DNA of 5,983 bases from Desulfobacteraceae bacterium (GCA_024225895.1 JAAEMC010001012.1:1-5983), one strand, 5' to 3'. Shown: positions 1 to 5,671, counted from the first letter of the stretch. Notes: generated by a model not told the origin, from the sequence alone. Translations and numbers: made by a program.

Positions 1-71
1 AGGGGACACATGTAAAATTCAGGGGATAAAATTCAGGGGACACAACACTTAATTATTGTGTCCCCTGAATT
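1..71. repeat. REP/RAYT-style palindromic repeat with a tandem 14-mer
   Basis: The 14-mer TAAAATTCAGGGGA occurs twice in exact tandem (13-26 and 27-40). The second copy runs into a perfect 16-bp inverted repeat: AATTCAGGGGACACAA at 30-45 and its reverse complement at 56-71, around a 10-base loop. A further AGGGGACACA starts at base 1, so the array probably extends beyond the window. Palindromes of this AGGGGACACA/TGTGTCCCCT type are, from memory, common beside REP-associated tyrosine transposases. No transposase is visible here. The repeat structure is certain; the family name is inference. Confidence 0.85.
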
Positions 72-121
72 GAATATTGGCAGCTGGTGGCTGCATGAAC
101 GAAGCGCTTACCAATGTGATG

Positions 122-177
122 GGGTCAGGCTTGACAATTGGGTGTTTTGAGGTAATGCCCGTTAGTCAAGCCTGGCC
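122..177. repeat. REP-like hairpin (GGGGTCAGGCTTGAC type)
   Basis: CAGGCTTGAC (126-135) pairs perfectly with GTCAAGCCTG (165-174). The outer flanks extend this imperfectly (GGGGT against GCCTC). Inside the stem, GGG (140-142) can pair with CCC (158-160), giving a long imperfect cruciform. The motif resembles the REP hairpins recognised by single-strand Y1 (TnpA-REP) transposases. It is a different sequence family from the repeat at 1-71. The bases between the two (72-121) hold only a small GCAGC-TGGTG-GCTGC hairpin at 80-94 and no recognisable gene. Confidence 0.7.
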
Positions 178-214
178 TCGACACATACCCTAAGGGCTGT
201 ACAGATTTTAAGCC

Positions 215-236
215 GGGCAGACACACAGGTCTGCCC
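215..236. repeat. G+C-rich hairpin repeat GGGCAGAC/GTCTGCCC
   Basis: A perfect 8-bp stem, GGGCAGAC (215-222) with GTCTGCCC (229-236), surrounds the six-base loop ACACAG. It is followed by CCTAC. The unit (GTAGGGGCAGACCTGTG on the minus strand) resembles a short dispersed intergenic repeat that I recall from several deltaproteobacterial genomes. It lies downstream of the lysR-type gene but has no T-run on that strand, so it is better read as a dispersed repeat than as a terminator. Confidence 0.6.
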
Positions 237-290
237 CTACACACAAAAGCAAAAGATGCACCAGGGGAAAAAGCATGAATTTGGGGGTCT

Positions 291-318
291 CTATTATTTG
301 TGGCAATCGCTATAGATT
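291..318. repeat. Copy of a TATAGC-type repeat end, next to the regulator stop codon
   Basis: Read on the minus strand from 314 leftwards, this begins TATAGCGATTGCCACAAATAA. It matches the plus-strand sequence from 2328 (TATAGCGATTCCCAAAATAA) with one mismatch and one single-base gap over about 21 positions. On the plus strand GCTATAGATT (309-318) is also identical to 2472-2481. This looks like one terminus of the same short repeat family found in the 2256-2551 gap. It lies directly against the stop codon of the LysR-type gene at 319-321. Confidence 0.5.
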
Positions 319-1191
319 TCATGTCGTGTTTATTGAAGTTTCTTCATTTACTATTCGTAAGAATTCAGTCATGGCCCTGGTTGTGACGACATCTTTTCGC
401 TGTATCCAATGGATGCCCAAATTTCCGATCTTTTTTGGCAATCTATAAACCTTTAGCTTGTCGTAGTAATTTAATTGGTTAAGCAAAGACACGGGAAATA
501 ATGTAACTCCCAGGCCTGAAGATACGCATCCTAAAATGCCTTCATGGGATCCGAATTCCATGATTTTAAAATCGTGAACACCTTTTTTAAAGAACCAGTT
601 TTCAAGGATCCGTCTGTAAGTACAGCCCGTTGGAAACACGATCAATGTGGGATGTTTCATGGATCCCGGCGGGTCAACATTTTTATTGGCCACCACTACC
701 AACTCTTCATTAAATACGGGTATCTGGTCAAGCGCATTGTTTTTTGCAGAAGCTTCCACAAAAGCAGCATCAAGTTGATACTCCGCAATCATGGTTCTGA
801 GTTTTTCATCGGTTCCTGTTTGAATGGTTAAATCTACTTCAGGATATTCCTGATGAAAGCGGGTGAGTATGCAGGGCAAACGTGCTGCGGCAGTCGAGTC
901 CAGCGAACCGATATTAAGGGGGCCTTTTAATGTGTCTGTTTGTTGAACCGCCTTTTTGGCATCTTTGAAAAGTACCAGGGCTTTTTTTGCATAACCCATG
1001 AGAATTTTTCCTGACGGGGTCAATGCCATGCCTCTTTTTTTTCTATAAAATAACTGCACATCCAGCTCATCCTCAAGTTGTTTAATCCTTGCCGTAACAT
1101 TTGACTGGACGCAGTTCAATTTCAAAGATGCCTTTGAAACGCTTCCCTCAACTCCGGTGACGTAAAAAATTCTCAGGCTTCCAAGATCCAT
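319..1191 (-). CDS. LysR-family transcriptional regulator (YofA/SoxR-like effector domain)
   Basis: A complete 290-residue protein, normal length for the family. Residues 1-60 form the winged helix-turn-helix (DLGSLRIFYVTGVEGSVSKA, then the recognition helix around SNVTARIKQLE and the wing LFYRKKRGMALTPSG). A linker helix follows at about 60-88, and the periplasmic-binding-like effector domain runs from about 91 to 285, starting PLNIGSLDSTAAARLP. That opening and the later QTGT and DAAFVE segments resemble the YofA/SoxR-like group of LysR effector domains. It is a cytoplasmic DNA-binding protein that presumably senses a small molecule; the ligand is unknown. The ATG at 1191 has a GAGG element seven bases upstream. 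The gene is divergent from the EamA exporter, so control of that exporter and of itself is the natural inference. The family is certain; the target is not. Confidence 0.95.
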   Translation of the reverse strand: MDLGSLRIFYVTGVEGSVSKASLKLNCVQSNVTARIKQLEDELDVQLFYRKKRGMALTPSGKILMGYAKKALVLFKDAKKAVQQTDTLKGPLNIGSLDSTAAARLPCILTRFHQEYPEVDLTIQTGTDEKLRTMIAEYQLDAAFVEASAKNNALDQIPVFNEELVVVANKNVDPPGSMKHPTLIVFPTGCTYRRILENWFFKKGVHDFKIMEFGSHEGILGCVSSGLGVTLFPVSLLNQLNYYDKLKVYRLPKKIGNLGIHWIQRKDVVTTRAMTEFLRIVNEETSINTT

Positions 1192-1226
1192 TCAACTACC
1201 TCATAATATCATTATTTTTGAACAAA

Positions 1227-1246
1227 TTATTCATTTTTATTCATTT
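1227..1246. promoter_or_regulatory. Tandem decamer, candidate regulator-binding site
   Basis: The decamer TTATTCATTT occurs twice without a gap (1227-1236 and 1237-1246), so identical bases fall one helical turn apart. The second copy overlaps the first two bases of the exporter -35 box and lies at the predicted transcription start of the regulator gene. A 9-bp inverted pair, TAATATCAT (1204-1212) and ATGATATTA (1250-1258), brackets it. The DNA is A+T-rich, so part of this could be chance. The position fits an operator. Confidence 0.4.
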
Positions 1247-1273
1247 GACATGATATTACATTGCTCATACTAA
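1245..1273 (+). promoter_or_regulatory. Predicted sigma70 promoter of the EamA exporter
   Basis: A perfect -35 box TTGACA (1245-1250) is followed 17 bases later by a weak -10, TACTAA (1268-1273). A strong -35 with a poor -10 is typical of activator-dependent promoters, which fits a LysR partner. The predicted start lies about 28 bases before the ATG at 1308, leaving room for the AAAGGAG ribosome-binding site at 1295-1301. Confidence 0.5.
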
Positions 1274-1281
1274 TGGGTCAA
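1253..1281 (-). promoter_or_regulatory. Predicted sigma70 promoter of the LysR-type gene
   Basis: On the minus strand TTGACC (1281-1276) is separated by exactly 17 bases from TAATAT (1258-1253), matching the consensus at five and four of six positions. Transcription would start near 1246, giving a leader of about 55 bases. The footprint coincides with the opposing exporter promoter, so polymerase binding at the two should be mutually exclusive. Confidence 0.45.
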
Positions 1282-1307
1282 GACAAACAATTTTAAAGGA
1301 GCTGAAA

Positions 1308-2255
1308 ATGACTAAAGTTTATATGATATTAACAATGCTCTTCTGGGCCTCCGCCTTTGTCGGAATCCGCTATGCTGTTGCTGAATATAATCCGTTTGAA
1401 CTGGCATTGTTCAGATATATGGTTGCATCAATGACTTTATTTATTGTCGCAATTTTTAAAAAAATACGATTACCGAATATTAAGGATCTAAGCCGTTTTT
1501 TTGTTACAGGAATAATTGGGATATCTGTTTATAATATTCTTGTAAATTACGGCGAACTCACAACCACAGCATCAGAGGCCTGTTTTATTGTCAACATGGC
1601 ACCATTGTTCACTACGCTTATGGGAAGCTATTTCCTTAAAGAAAAAATCAGACTCAATTTTGTTATTGGATTGATCATTAGTTTTTTGGGCGTATCATTA
1701 ATCGCATTCTCTTTTTCAGATGGTATTGCTTTTAAGCAGGGTTCCTTGTTTATTCTTATTGCGGCAATAGCCCAAGCCATTTATTTTATTTTGCAAAAGC
1801 CTTTGCTCAAAAAATATACGCCCTTGGAAGTCACCTGTTATTGTTTATGGAGCGGTGCCATTGCAATGGTACCTTTTGGATTCAGTTTTGTTGAAAAAAT
1901 ATGGTCAGTCAGCCCTCAATATACCTTCAGTGTTATTTACCTGGGGATTTTTCCTGCAGCCATGGCTTATTTATGCTGGGCTGCAGTCTTGTCAACTATG
2001 GATGCATCAAAAGCTTCGTCTTTTTTATACTGTGTTCCAGTCATCGTTATCCTTATCGGCTGGCTCTGGTTAGATGAACTTCCTTCCACTATTTCAATCA
2101 TCGGCGGAAGTATTGCCATTTCAGGTGTTATTTGTGCAAACATGAAAAAGGAATCACAGATTCGCATGGGCAACCTTTTTAGGGAATTTTTAACACCCAT
2201 GAGAAATTTTTCATTATTCACCCAAAGAAGGGATAAACAAATATATAAGAAATAA
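1308..2255 (+). CDS. EamA-family (DMT superfamily) inner-membrane transporter
   Basis: A 315-residue, very hydrophobic protein with the two-fold EamA repeat, at about residues 4-134 and 145-277, consistent with ten transmembrane helices. Family hallmarks are the opening MILTMLFWASAFVGIRYAV, the LALFRYMVA segment of helix 2, the NMAPLFTTLMGSYFLKEK loop-helix at about 96-113, and the corresponding second-repeat segment around YCVPVIVILIGWLWLDE at 241-257. These proteins usually export amino acids, metabolites or drugs by exchange or proton coupling; the substrate cannot be predicted. The start is fixed by AAAGGAG six bases before the ATG. A polar, basic tail of about 35 residues (281-315) follows the last helix, longer than in many relatives and likely cytoplasmic. 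The gene is divergent from the LysR-type regulator that probably controls it. Confidence 0.93.
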   Translation: MTKVYMILTMLFWASAFVGIRYAVAEYNPFELALFRYMVASMTLFIVAIFKKIRLPNIKDLSRFFVTGIIGISVYNILVNYGELTTTASEACFIVNMAPLFTTLMGSYFLKEKIRLNFVIGLIISFLGVSLIAFSFSDGIAFKQGSLFILIAAIAQAIYFILQKPLLKKYTPLEVTCYCLWSGAIAMVPFGFSFVEKIWSVSPQYTFSVIYLGIFPAAMAYLCWAAVLSTMDASKASSFLYCVPVIVILIGWLWLDELPSTISIIGGSIAISGVICANMKKESQIRMGNLFREFLTPMRNFSLFTQRRDKQIYKK

Positions 2256-2327
2256 TTTTGAAAAAATTGAATTTTAAAAAGAAGACGGGATACGAAAAAA
2301 GTAATTGGAAGGTTTTGCGGCAGGAGT

Positions 2328-2477
2328 TATAGCGATTCCCAAAATAAAGTTCCTAAAAATATGATAGATTAATGGAATCGCCTTTGAGCAAATCGATTGT
2401 AGTATCAAGAGAATCTTAGCCGCACATGATAGAAACAGGTACCGTAGTATCGGAACATATTTTTGCGATTTGCTATA
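2328..2477. mobile_element. Possible MITE-like element with imperfect terminal inverted repeats
   Basis: The left end TATAGCGATTCCCAAAATAA (2328-2347) matches the reverse complement of 2458-2477 (TATAGCAAATCGCAAAAATA) at 15 of 20 positions. This defines a 150-bp segment without a convincing gene. Inside are an 8-bp inverted repeat GCGATTCC (2332-2339)/GGAATCGC (2374-2381), two copies of ATGATAGA (2361 and 2426) and two of GTAGTATC (2399 and 2444). The left end is nearly identical to the sequence beside the LysR stop codon, so it is a dispersed family. I see no clear target-site duplication. It occupies most of the gap between the converging exporter and hydrolase genes. A degenerate MITE is an inference. 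Confidence 0.4.
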
Positions 2478-2500
2478 GATTGGTTTTTTTTGTGATGCCA

Positions 2501-2537
2501 AGACATCCTTTTCAATGATCGGGTGAAAAGGATGTCT
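2501..2537. terminator. Long hairpin between converging genes, possible terminator
   Basis: AGACATCCTTTTC (2501-2513) and GAAAAGGATGTCT (2525-2537) form a perfect 13-bp stem with an 11-base loop, 14 bases past the hydrolase stop codon. It is the obvious candidate for ending transcription of the hydrolase, and of the exporter from the other side. It has no U-tract immediately after the stem on either strand: the T-run at 2483-2490 reads as A on the minus strand. It is therefore not a canonical intrinsic terminator and may mainly protect the mRNA 3' end. Confidence 0.5.
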
Positions 2538-2551
2538 GCGAATGGTATATT

Positions 2552-3325
2552 TTATTGGTTTAAAAATTGTTTCAGTACAATTTCAACAATTTGTGGTTGC
2601 TCTTCATATACAGCGTGTTCCGCAAAAGGTACGTTCATAAATGAGGACTCATTAATTTTTTGTTTTAACATTGCTAAACTATCCAAAGAAACCAAAAAAT
2701 CATTGTCACCTCTTATCATTAATGTTTTTGCTGTGATATCTTTAACACTTTCATTTGGATGGCCTGTTTTTGATCTGTCGAGCCACATTGCAACTAACGA
2801 TTGAATAAATAAATCATAGTCAGGTTCTGGATTTAGTTGTTGATACTTTTCAAAATTTTTTGGAAAAATTTGTTTTGCACTTTCCGGTGTTATGGTTCTA
2901 ATAACATCATCAGCATCAGCAACATCTTTTTCGCTCCAGGATGCACCCATTGTTATCAGCTTTTTTACTTTTACCTTATTGTTTGCAGCAATTCGATAAG
3001 CTGCAATCCCTCCGTCGCTGAATCCAATGATATTGACTATGTTGATTTCCAACTCTTTGAGTACAGCTTCAGCATCCAATTGAATTTGTTCATATGTTAA
3101 TTTTTCATTTCCTAAAGTTGATTTCCCGTGTCCCCGGCTGTCTATTCCGATTATGCGAAATTTCTTGGCAAGATAGGAAGCCATAGGATTCAAATCTTCT
3201 ATATCCTGGGGGCCTCCATGCAGCATCAATAAAACAGGTTTGTTTTTATCTCCCATTTCTTCGTAATAGATATTGGCTGTGTTTATTTCAAGATATTTCC
3301 CGCAAGTGTGGTTGAATGTCTGCAT
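2552..3325 (-). CDS. Alpha/beta-fold hydrolase
   Basis: A complete 257-residue single-domain protein of usual family length, with no signal peptide, so probably cytoplasmic. The oxyanion-hole motif HGGP is at 36-39, and DSRGHGKS at about 62-69 is the typical strand-4 loop. The nucleophile elbow G-F-S-D-G puts the catalytic serine at 103. The acid is likely Asp209 in RGDND, and the base His237 in AEHAVYEEQP. A cap region lies between about 130 and 195. The fold covers esterases, lactonases, C-C hydrolases and haloperoxidase-like enzymes; the substrate is not recognisable. The ATG has AAGGAG upstream at a rather long spacing of 11 bases. It is codirectional with the GlxA-type regulator upstream, across 146 bp, and visibly more A+T-rich than that gene, so it may have been acquired separately. 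Confidence 0.9.
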   Translation of the reverse strand: MQTFNHTCGKYLEINTANIYYEEMGDKNKPVLLMLHGGPQDIEDLNPMASYLAKKFRIIGIDSRGHGKSTLGNEKLTYEQIQLDAEAVLKELEINIVNIIGFSDGGIAAYRIAANNKVKVKKLITMGASWSEKDVADADDVIRTITPESAKQIFPKNFEKYQQLNPEPDYDLFIQSLVAMWLDRSKTGHPNESVKDITAKTLMIRGDNDFLVSLDSLAMLKQKINESSFMNVPFAEHAVYEEQPQIVEIVLKQFLNQ

Positions 3326-3399
3326 GCTTAGTGTTTCTCCTTGATTACTTTTTTGTTTTGGTTAATTTACACAGGCCTGCTTTTTCATTGTTGCATTAA

Positions 3400-3427
3400 A
3401 TTAGACGGCCTTTATTGTACCTGAAAA
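3400..3427 (-). promoter_or_regulatory. Weak candidate promoter for the alpha/beta hydrolase
   Basis: On the minus strand TTTTCA (3427-3422) and TCTAAT (3405-3400) are 16 bases apart, matching consensus at four and five of six positions. The leader would be about 67 bases. The 146-bp gap after the regulator gene contains no convincing terminator hairpin, so read-through from the upstream operon is also possible. Confidence 0.3.
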
Positions 3428-3471
3428 CATATGGGTTTTATATTTGTTTTTAGGCGATATCAGTGATGGTT

Positions 3472-4458
3472 TTATGAGACAGTCAGGTTGAAATGGATTC
3501 GATACTGGGATGGCGTAACGCCCAAATGGCGAACAAAAACACGGCGCAACCGTTCTTCCCGTTTAAAACCGCTGGCATCGGCCACAGTTTCGATCGAGGC
3601 GTCGCTTTCCTCAAGCAACTCTCTTGCCTGGTTCAGGCGCATAAGCTCAATGTATTTTCCAGGGGATATGCCGGTTGTTTTTGTAAAAACCCTGGAAAAG
3701 TTTCTTGGGCTCATGGCTGCATTATCTGCCAGCATTTCTACGGTCAGCGGTTTTTCAAGATTCTTAATTAACCAGTCATGGAGTTTTGAAAATTGTTTTC
3801 CTGCCTTTGTCCGTAATTTCATGGGTGTACTGAACTGGGACTGACCGCCGGGTCTGTGCAGATATAAGACCAGCATCCTGGCCACTTCCATTGCAATTGA
3901 AAATCCATGGTGTGCCTCTACAATGGATAGAGAAAGATCAATACCCGCTGTAACACCGGCACTGGTTGAAATCTTTCCATCGTGAATATAGATGGCATCG
4001 GCCTGGACATCAATATCCGGGAATTCATGGGCTAAGTCTTTTGCCGCATCCCAATGGGTGGTGACTCTTTTGCCGTCTAAAAGCCCGCAGGCAGCAAGGA
4101 TAAATGCACCGCCGCACACCGAGATAACTTGATTTGCCTGATTTGCTTTATCCTGGATATCTTGAAGCAATTCAATGTTTTGGGTAATTTTATCAATGTT
4201 AAGGCCGCCTGGTACGAGAAAAATATCCGGAAAGTTGCCTTTACTCACAGCAGTATCTGCGTGCAAAACCAGACCTGAGTTGAGCTGCACAGGTCCTGGC
4301 TTGTCGGATGAAAAGACGGCACTATAGCCTGAATCACCTTTATTATTGCGATTTAAAAGATTAGTAGCTGTGGTGAATACATCCAAAGGCCCCATGATAT
4401 CAAGACCTGTAGCGTCGGGAAAAAGAAAGAATTCAATTAAGCGCTTTTTAGTCATCAT
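3472..4458 (-). CDS. GlxA-family AraC-type transcriptional regulator with DJ-1/PfpI sensor domain
   Basis: A 328-residue two-domain protein of typical length. Residues about 7-195 are a class-I glutamine-amidotransferase-like DJ-1/PfpI domain, with Asp20 in GLDIMGPLDVF, the nucleophile-elbow cysteine Cys115 in SVCGGAFIL, and the TTHW and GVTAGIDLSLSIV segments. Residues about 223-325 are an AraC/XylS DNA-binding domain with two helix-turn-helices (LTVEMLADNAAMSPRNFSRV, and SIETVADASGFKREERLRRV), ending in the LGVTPSQYR signature. GlxA-type proteins are cytoplasmic activators or repressors thought to sense a nitrogenous or reactive metabolite through the first domain. The elbow cysteine is kept, so residual catalysis or covalent sensing is conceivable. 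Two consecutive ATG codons (4458 and 4455) are possible starts; only a weak AAAGG precedes them. The gene is 37 bp downstream of the DJ-1/PfpI gene, very likely in the same operon. Confidence 0.94.
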   Translation of the reverse strand: MMTKKRLIEFFLFPDATGLDIMGPLDVFTTATNLLNRNNKGDSGYSAVFSSDKPGPVQLNSGLVLHADTAVSKGNFPDIFLVPGGLNIDKITQNIELLQDIQDKANQANQVISVCGGAFILAACGLLDGKRVTTHWDAAKDLAHEFPDIDVQADAIYIHDGKISTSAGVTAGIDLSLSIVEAHHGFSIAMEVARMLVLYLHRPGGQSQFSTPMKLRTKAGKQFSKLHDWLIKNLEKPLTVEMLADNAAMSPRNFSRVFTKTTGISPGKYIELMRLNQARELLEESDASIETVADASGFKREERLRRVFVRHLGVTPSQYRIHFNLTVS

Positions 4459-4495
4459 GGGTGCCTTTGGTTTTGAATGCCTTTGTAAAAGGTTA

Positions 4496-5092
4496 CTAAA
4501 CTAGTGCTGTATAGGGTGGTGCCGGGTCATATTGGATAAATTTTCTAACTTCTCTTGCATGTTCAGGAGAATGCATCTGGCCCACCAGCCAGAGTCCCAT
4601 ATCAATTCCGGCTGAGACCCCCTGGGAAGTTACTATGTTTCCATCCCTGACATACCTCATATCCGGCAGAACCTCGATGGAAGGATCCTGTTTCAGGTCC
4701 TCAATCTGCATGTAGTGAGTGGTGGCTTTGCGGCCTGAAAGCAGCCCTGTTCGTTGCAGGACCAATGCGCCGGAGCAGACCGAGGTAACAAATTTTGCTT
4801 GTTCTGCCTGTTGCTGAATCCATTGGATGGCAGGATCACCTATGGCATTGATGGAATCCAAGTTCTCAGCACCCGGGACCACTAAAATATCTAAAGGCGG
4901 GGCTGTCTCAATGGTCGCACCAGGGACTATCTCAAGGCCGCCGATACATCTGATGGATGAGGCTGTCTCGGCAATGGTAACAGCCTGTCCTTTATTTAAT
5001 AAATAATTGGATACATTAAAAACATCCATGGGTCCGATAAAATCCAAACTGGCGACATTGTCGTAAATAAATAAACCATAAACATAATTCAT
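4496..5092 (-). CDS. DJ-1/PfpI family protein, isonitrile hydratase-like
   Basis: A complete 198-residue single-domain protein of the DJ-1/PfpI superfamily. It carries the features of isocyanide (isonitrile) hydratases, which convert isonitriles to N-substituted formamides. These are Asp17 in SLDFIGPMDVF, the nucleophile-elbow Cys106 in SVCSGALVL, ATTHY at 123-127, GVSAGIDMGLWL at about 158-169, and a YDPAPPY ending. The enzyme from Pseudomonas has Asp-Cys-Thr at the equivalent site; here Ser107 follows the cysteine. The protein is about 30 residues shorter than that enzyme, lacking its C-terminal tail. The start is supported by AAGGAG ten bases before the ATG. It is the first gene of a probable operon with the GlxA-type regulator, whose sensor domain is its paralogue. 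The fold is certain; the exact reaction is inferred, and other small-molecule or protective roles are possible. Confidence 0.9.
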   Translation of the reverse strand: MNYVYGLFIYDNVASLDFIGPMDVFNVSNYLLNKGQAVTIAETASSIRCIGGLEIVPGATIETAPPLDILVVPGAENLDSINAIGDPAIQWIQQQAEQAKFVTSVCSGALVLQRTGLLSGRKATTHYMQIEDLKQDPSIEVLPDMRYVRDGNIVTSQGVSAGIDMGLWLVGQMHSPEHAREVRKFIQYDPAPPYTALV

Positions 5093-5125
5093 TAAAATCT
5101 CTCCTTTTGAGTTGTAATTTAAAGG

Positions 5126-5137
5126 AGGTGCGCACCT
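5126..5137. promoter_or_regulatory. Perfect 12-bp palindrome, candidate operator
   Basis: AGGTGCGCACCT is its own reverse complement and lies 33 bases upstream of the DJ-1/PfpI start codon, just downstream of the predicted -10 box. Its G+C-rich core stands out from the A+T-rich surroundings. The position, within the first bases of the transcript, would suit a repressor site, possibly for the GlxA-type regulator. No second copy occurs elsewhere in the window. Confidence 0.45.
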
Positions 5138-5356
5138 TTGGATAAACCTTATAATATGGTAGGGCGTTCCACAATGACATTAAACAAGCAAATTATGCCA
5201 AAAACAATTGGAGATTGGGGTTTTTTGCCCATCCCCCCGAAAAGTGCGGTAGGATTTAATCTGATTCCCACCCTACCTGAAGAAAAGAGGATTGGGTTCC
5301 AAACATTTGGTACGTCAAGTAATGTAAAGAATTTAATTTCGGATTTGCTCGTTTGA
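5138..5356 (+). CDS. Doubtful 72-codon reading frame with TTG start
   Basis: This frame would begin with TTG and end in TGA, encoding 72 residues with a proline/glycine-rich middle (around PIPPKSAVGF) and no recognisable domain, signal peptide or membrane segment. Its only positive sign is a perfect Shine-Dalgarno AAAGGAGG at 5121-5128, nine bases before the TTG. That element overlaps the palindrome, and the frame covers the predicted promoter of the opposite-strand DJ-1/PfpI gene. I do not recognise the protein. It may well be chance. Confidence 0.2.
   Translation: MDKPYNMVGRSTMTLNKQIMPKTIGDWGFLPIPPKSAVGFNLIPTLPEEKRIGFQTFGTSSNVKNLISDLLV
5151..5180 (-). promoter_or_regulatory. Predicted sigma70 promoter of the DJ-1/PfpI-GlxA operon
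   Basis: On the minus strand ATGTCA (5180-5175) and TATTAT (5156-5151) are 18 bases apart, matching consensus at four and five of six positions. Transcription would start near 5144, a few bases before the 12-bp palindrome. The leader to the ATG at 5092 would be about 50 bases and includes the AAGGAG ribosome-binding site. Confidence 0.45.
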
Positions 5357-5671
5357 TTCAGGATTTTTCCATTAAGTTGAATTTTAAATCGTAAATTGAA
5401 AAAATCGCCGAGACTATATCATGTATCATGGCATTATTTAAAAAAACCGGACTGGTGAAAGAAACGCTCGGTAGTTTGTCGAATTTGACTACTGACAGAT
5501 AATACCATTATTGAGGGGTTTCAATTTACTGATTTCTCAGTGAGATACTTGCTTGCTTTTACCTGTTGATTTATGTAACGTGAATTAGAATCAAATGGAA
5601 AAGCTATTCATAGTGATATCGATCTTATCGATTATTGAGAATATATCGCAAATAACATTATTGGAGTAAAT
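5357..5671. other. A+T-rich intergenic stretch without a convincing gene
   Basis: This region holds only short signals. A 24-codon frame (5428-5502) would read MALFKKTGLVKETLGSLSNL and four more residues before TAA, with no ribosome-binding site. It has a vaguely transposase-like look and could be a gene relic, but I cannot place it. A small hairpin ACTGA-TTTC-TCAGT lies at 5528-5541. Two ATCGAT palindromes separated by three bases lie at about 5620-5634, before the next gene. I found no good promoter, RNA gene or terminator. Confidence 0.4.

Noticed and set aside
215..236. The GGGCAGAC/GTCTGCCC hairpin as the terminator of the LysR gene.
   Set aside because: There is no T-run after the stem on the minus strand, it lies over 80 bases past the stop codon, and it resembles a dispersed repeat unit.
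125..322. A 65-codon minus-strand frame whose ATG overlaps the LysR stop codon (ATGA).
   Set aside because: It runs straight through two palindromic repeats and the TATAGC repeat end, has no domain and a composition dictated by the repeats. The ATGA overlap looks accidental.
2274..2501. A 75-codon minus-strand frame in the exporter-hydrolase gap.
   Set aside because: It lies over the MITE-like inverted repeats, no good ribosome-binding site is seen, and the sequence is better explained as repeat DNA.
4462..4485. Two copies of TGCCTTTG between the DJ-1/PfpI and GlxA genes as an operator.
   Set aside because: Eight-base direct repeats inside a 37-bp intra-operon gap can arise by chance, and there is no promoter beside them.
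5218..5238. GGGG-(T-rich)-CCCC as a terminator hairpin.
   Set aside because: The stem is only four base pairs with a large loop and no downstream T-run.
5428..5502. A 24-codon frame beginning MALFKKTGLVKE, considered as a transposase relic.
   Set aside because: It has no ribosome-binding site and no continuation in either other frame that I can recognise. It is kept only as a note in the intergenic entry.
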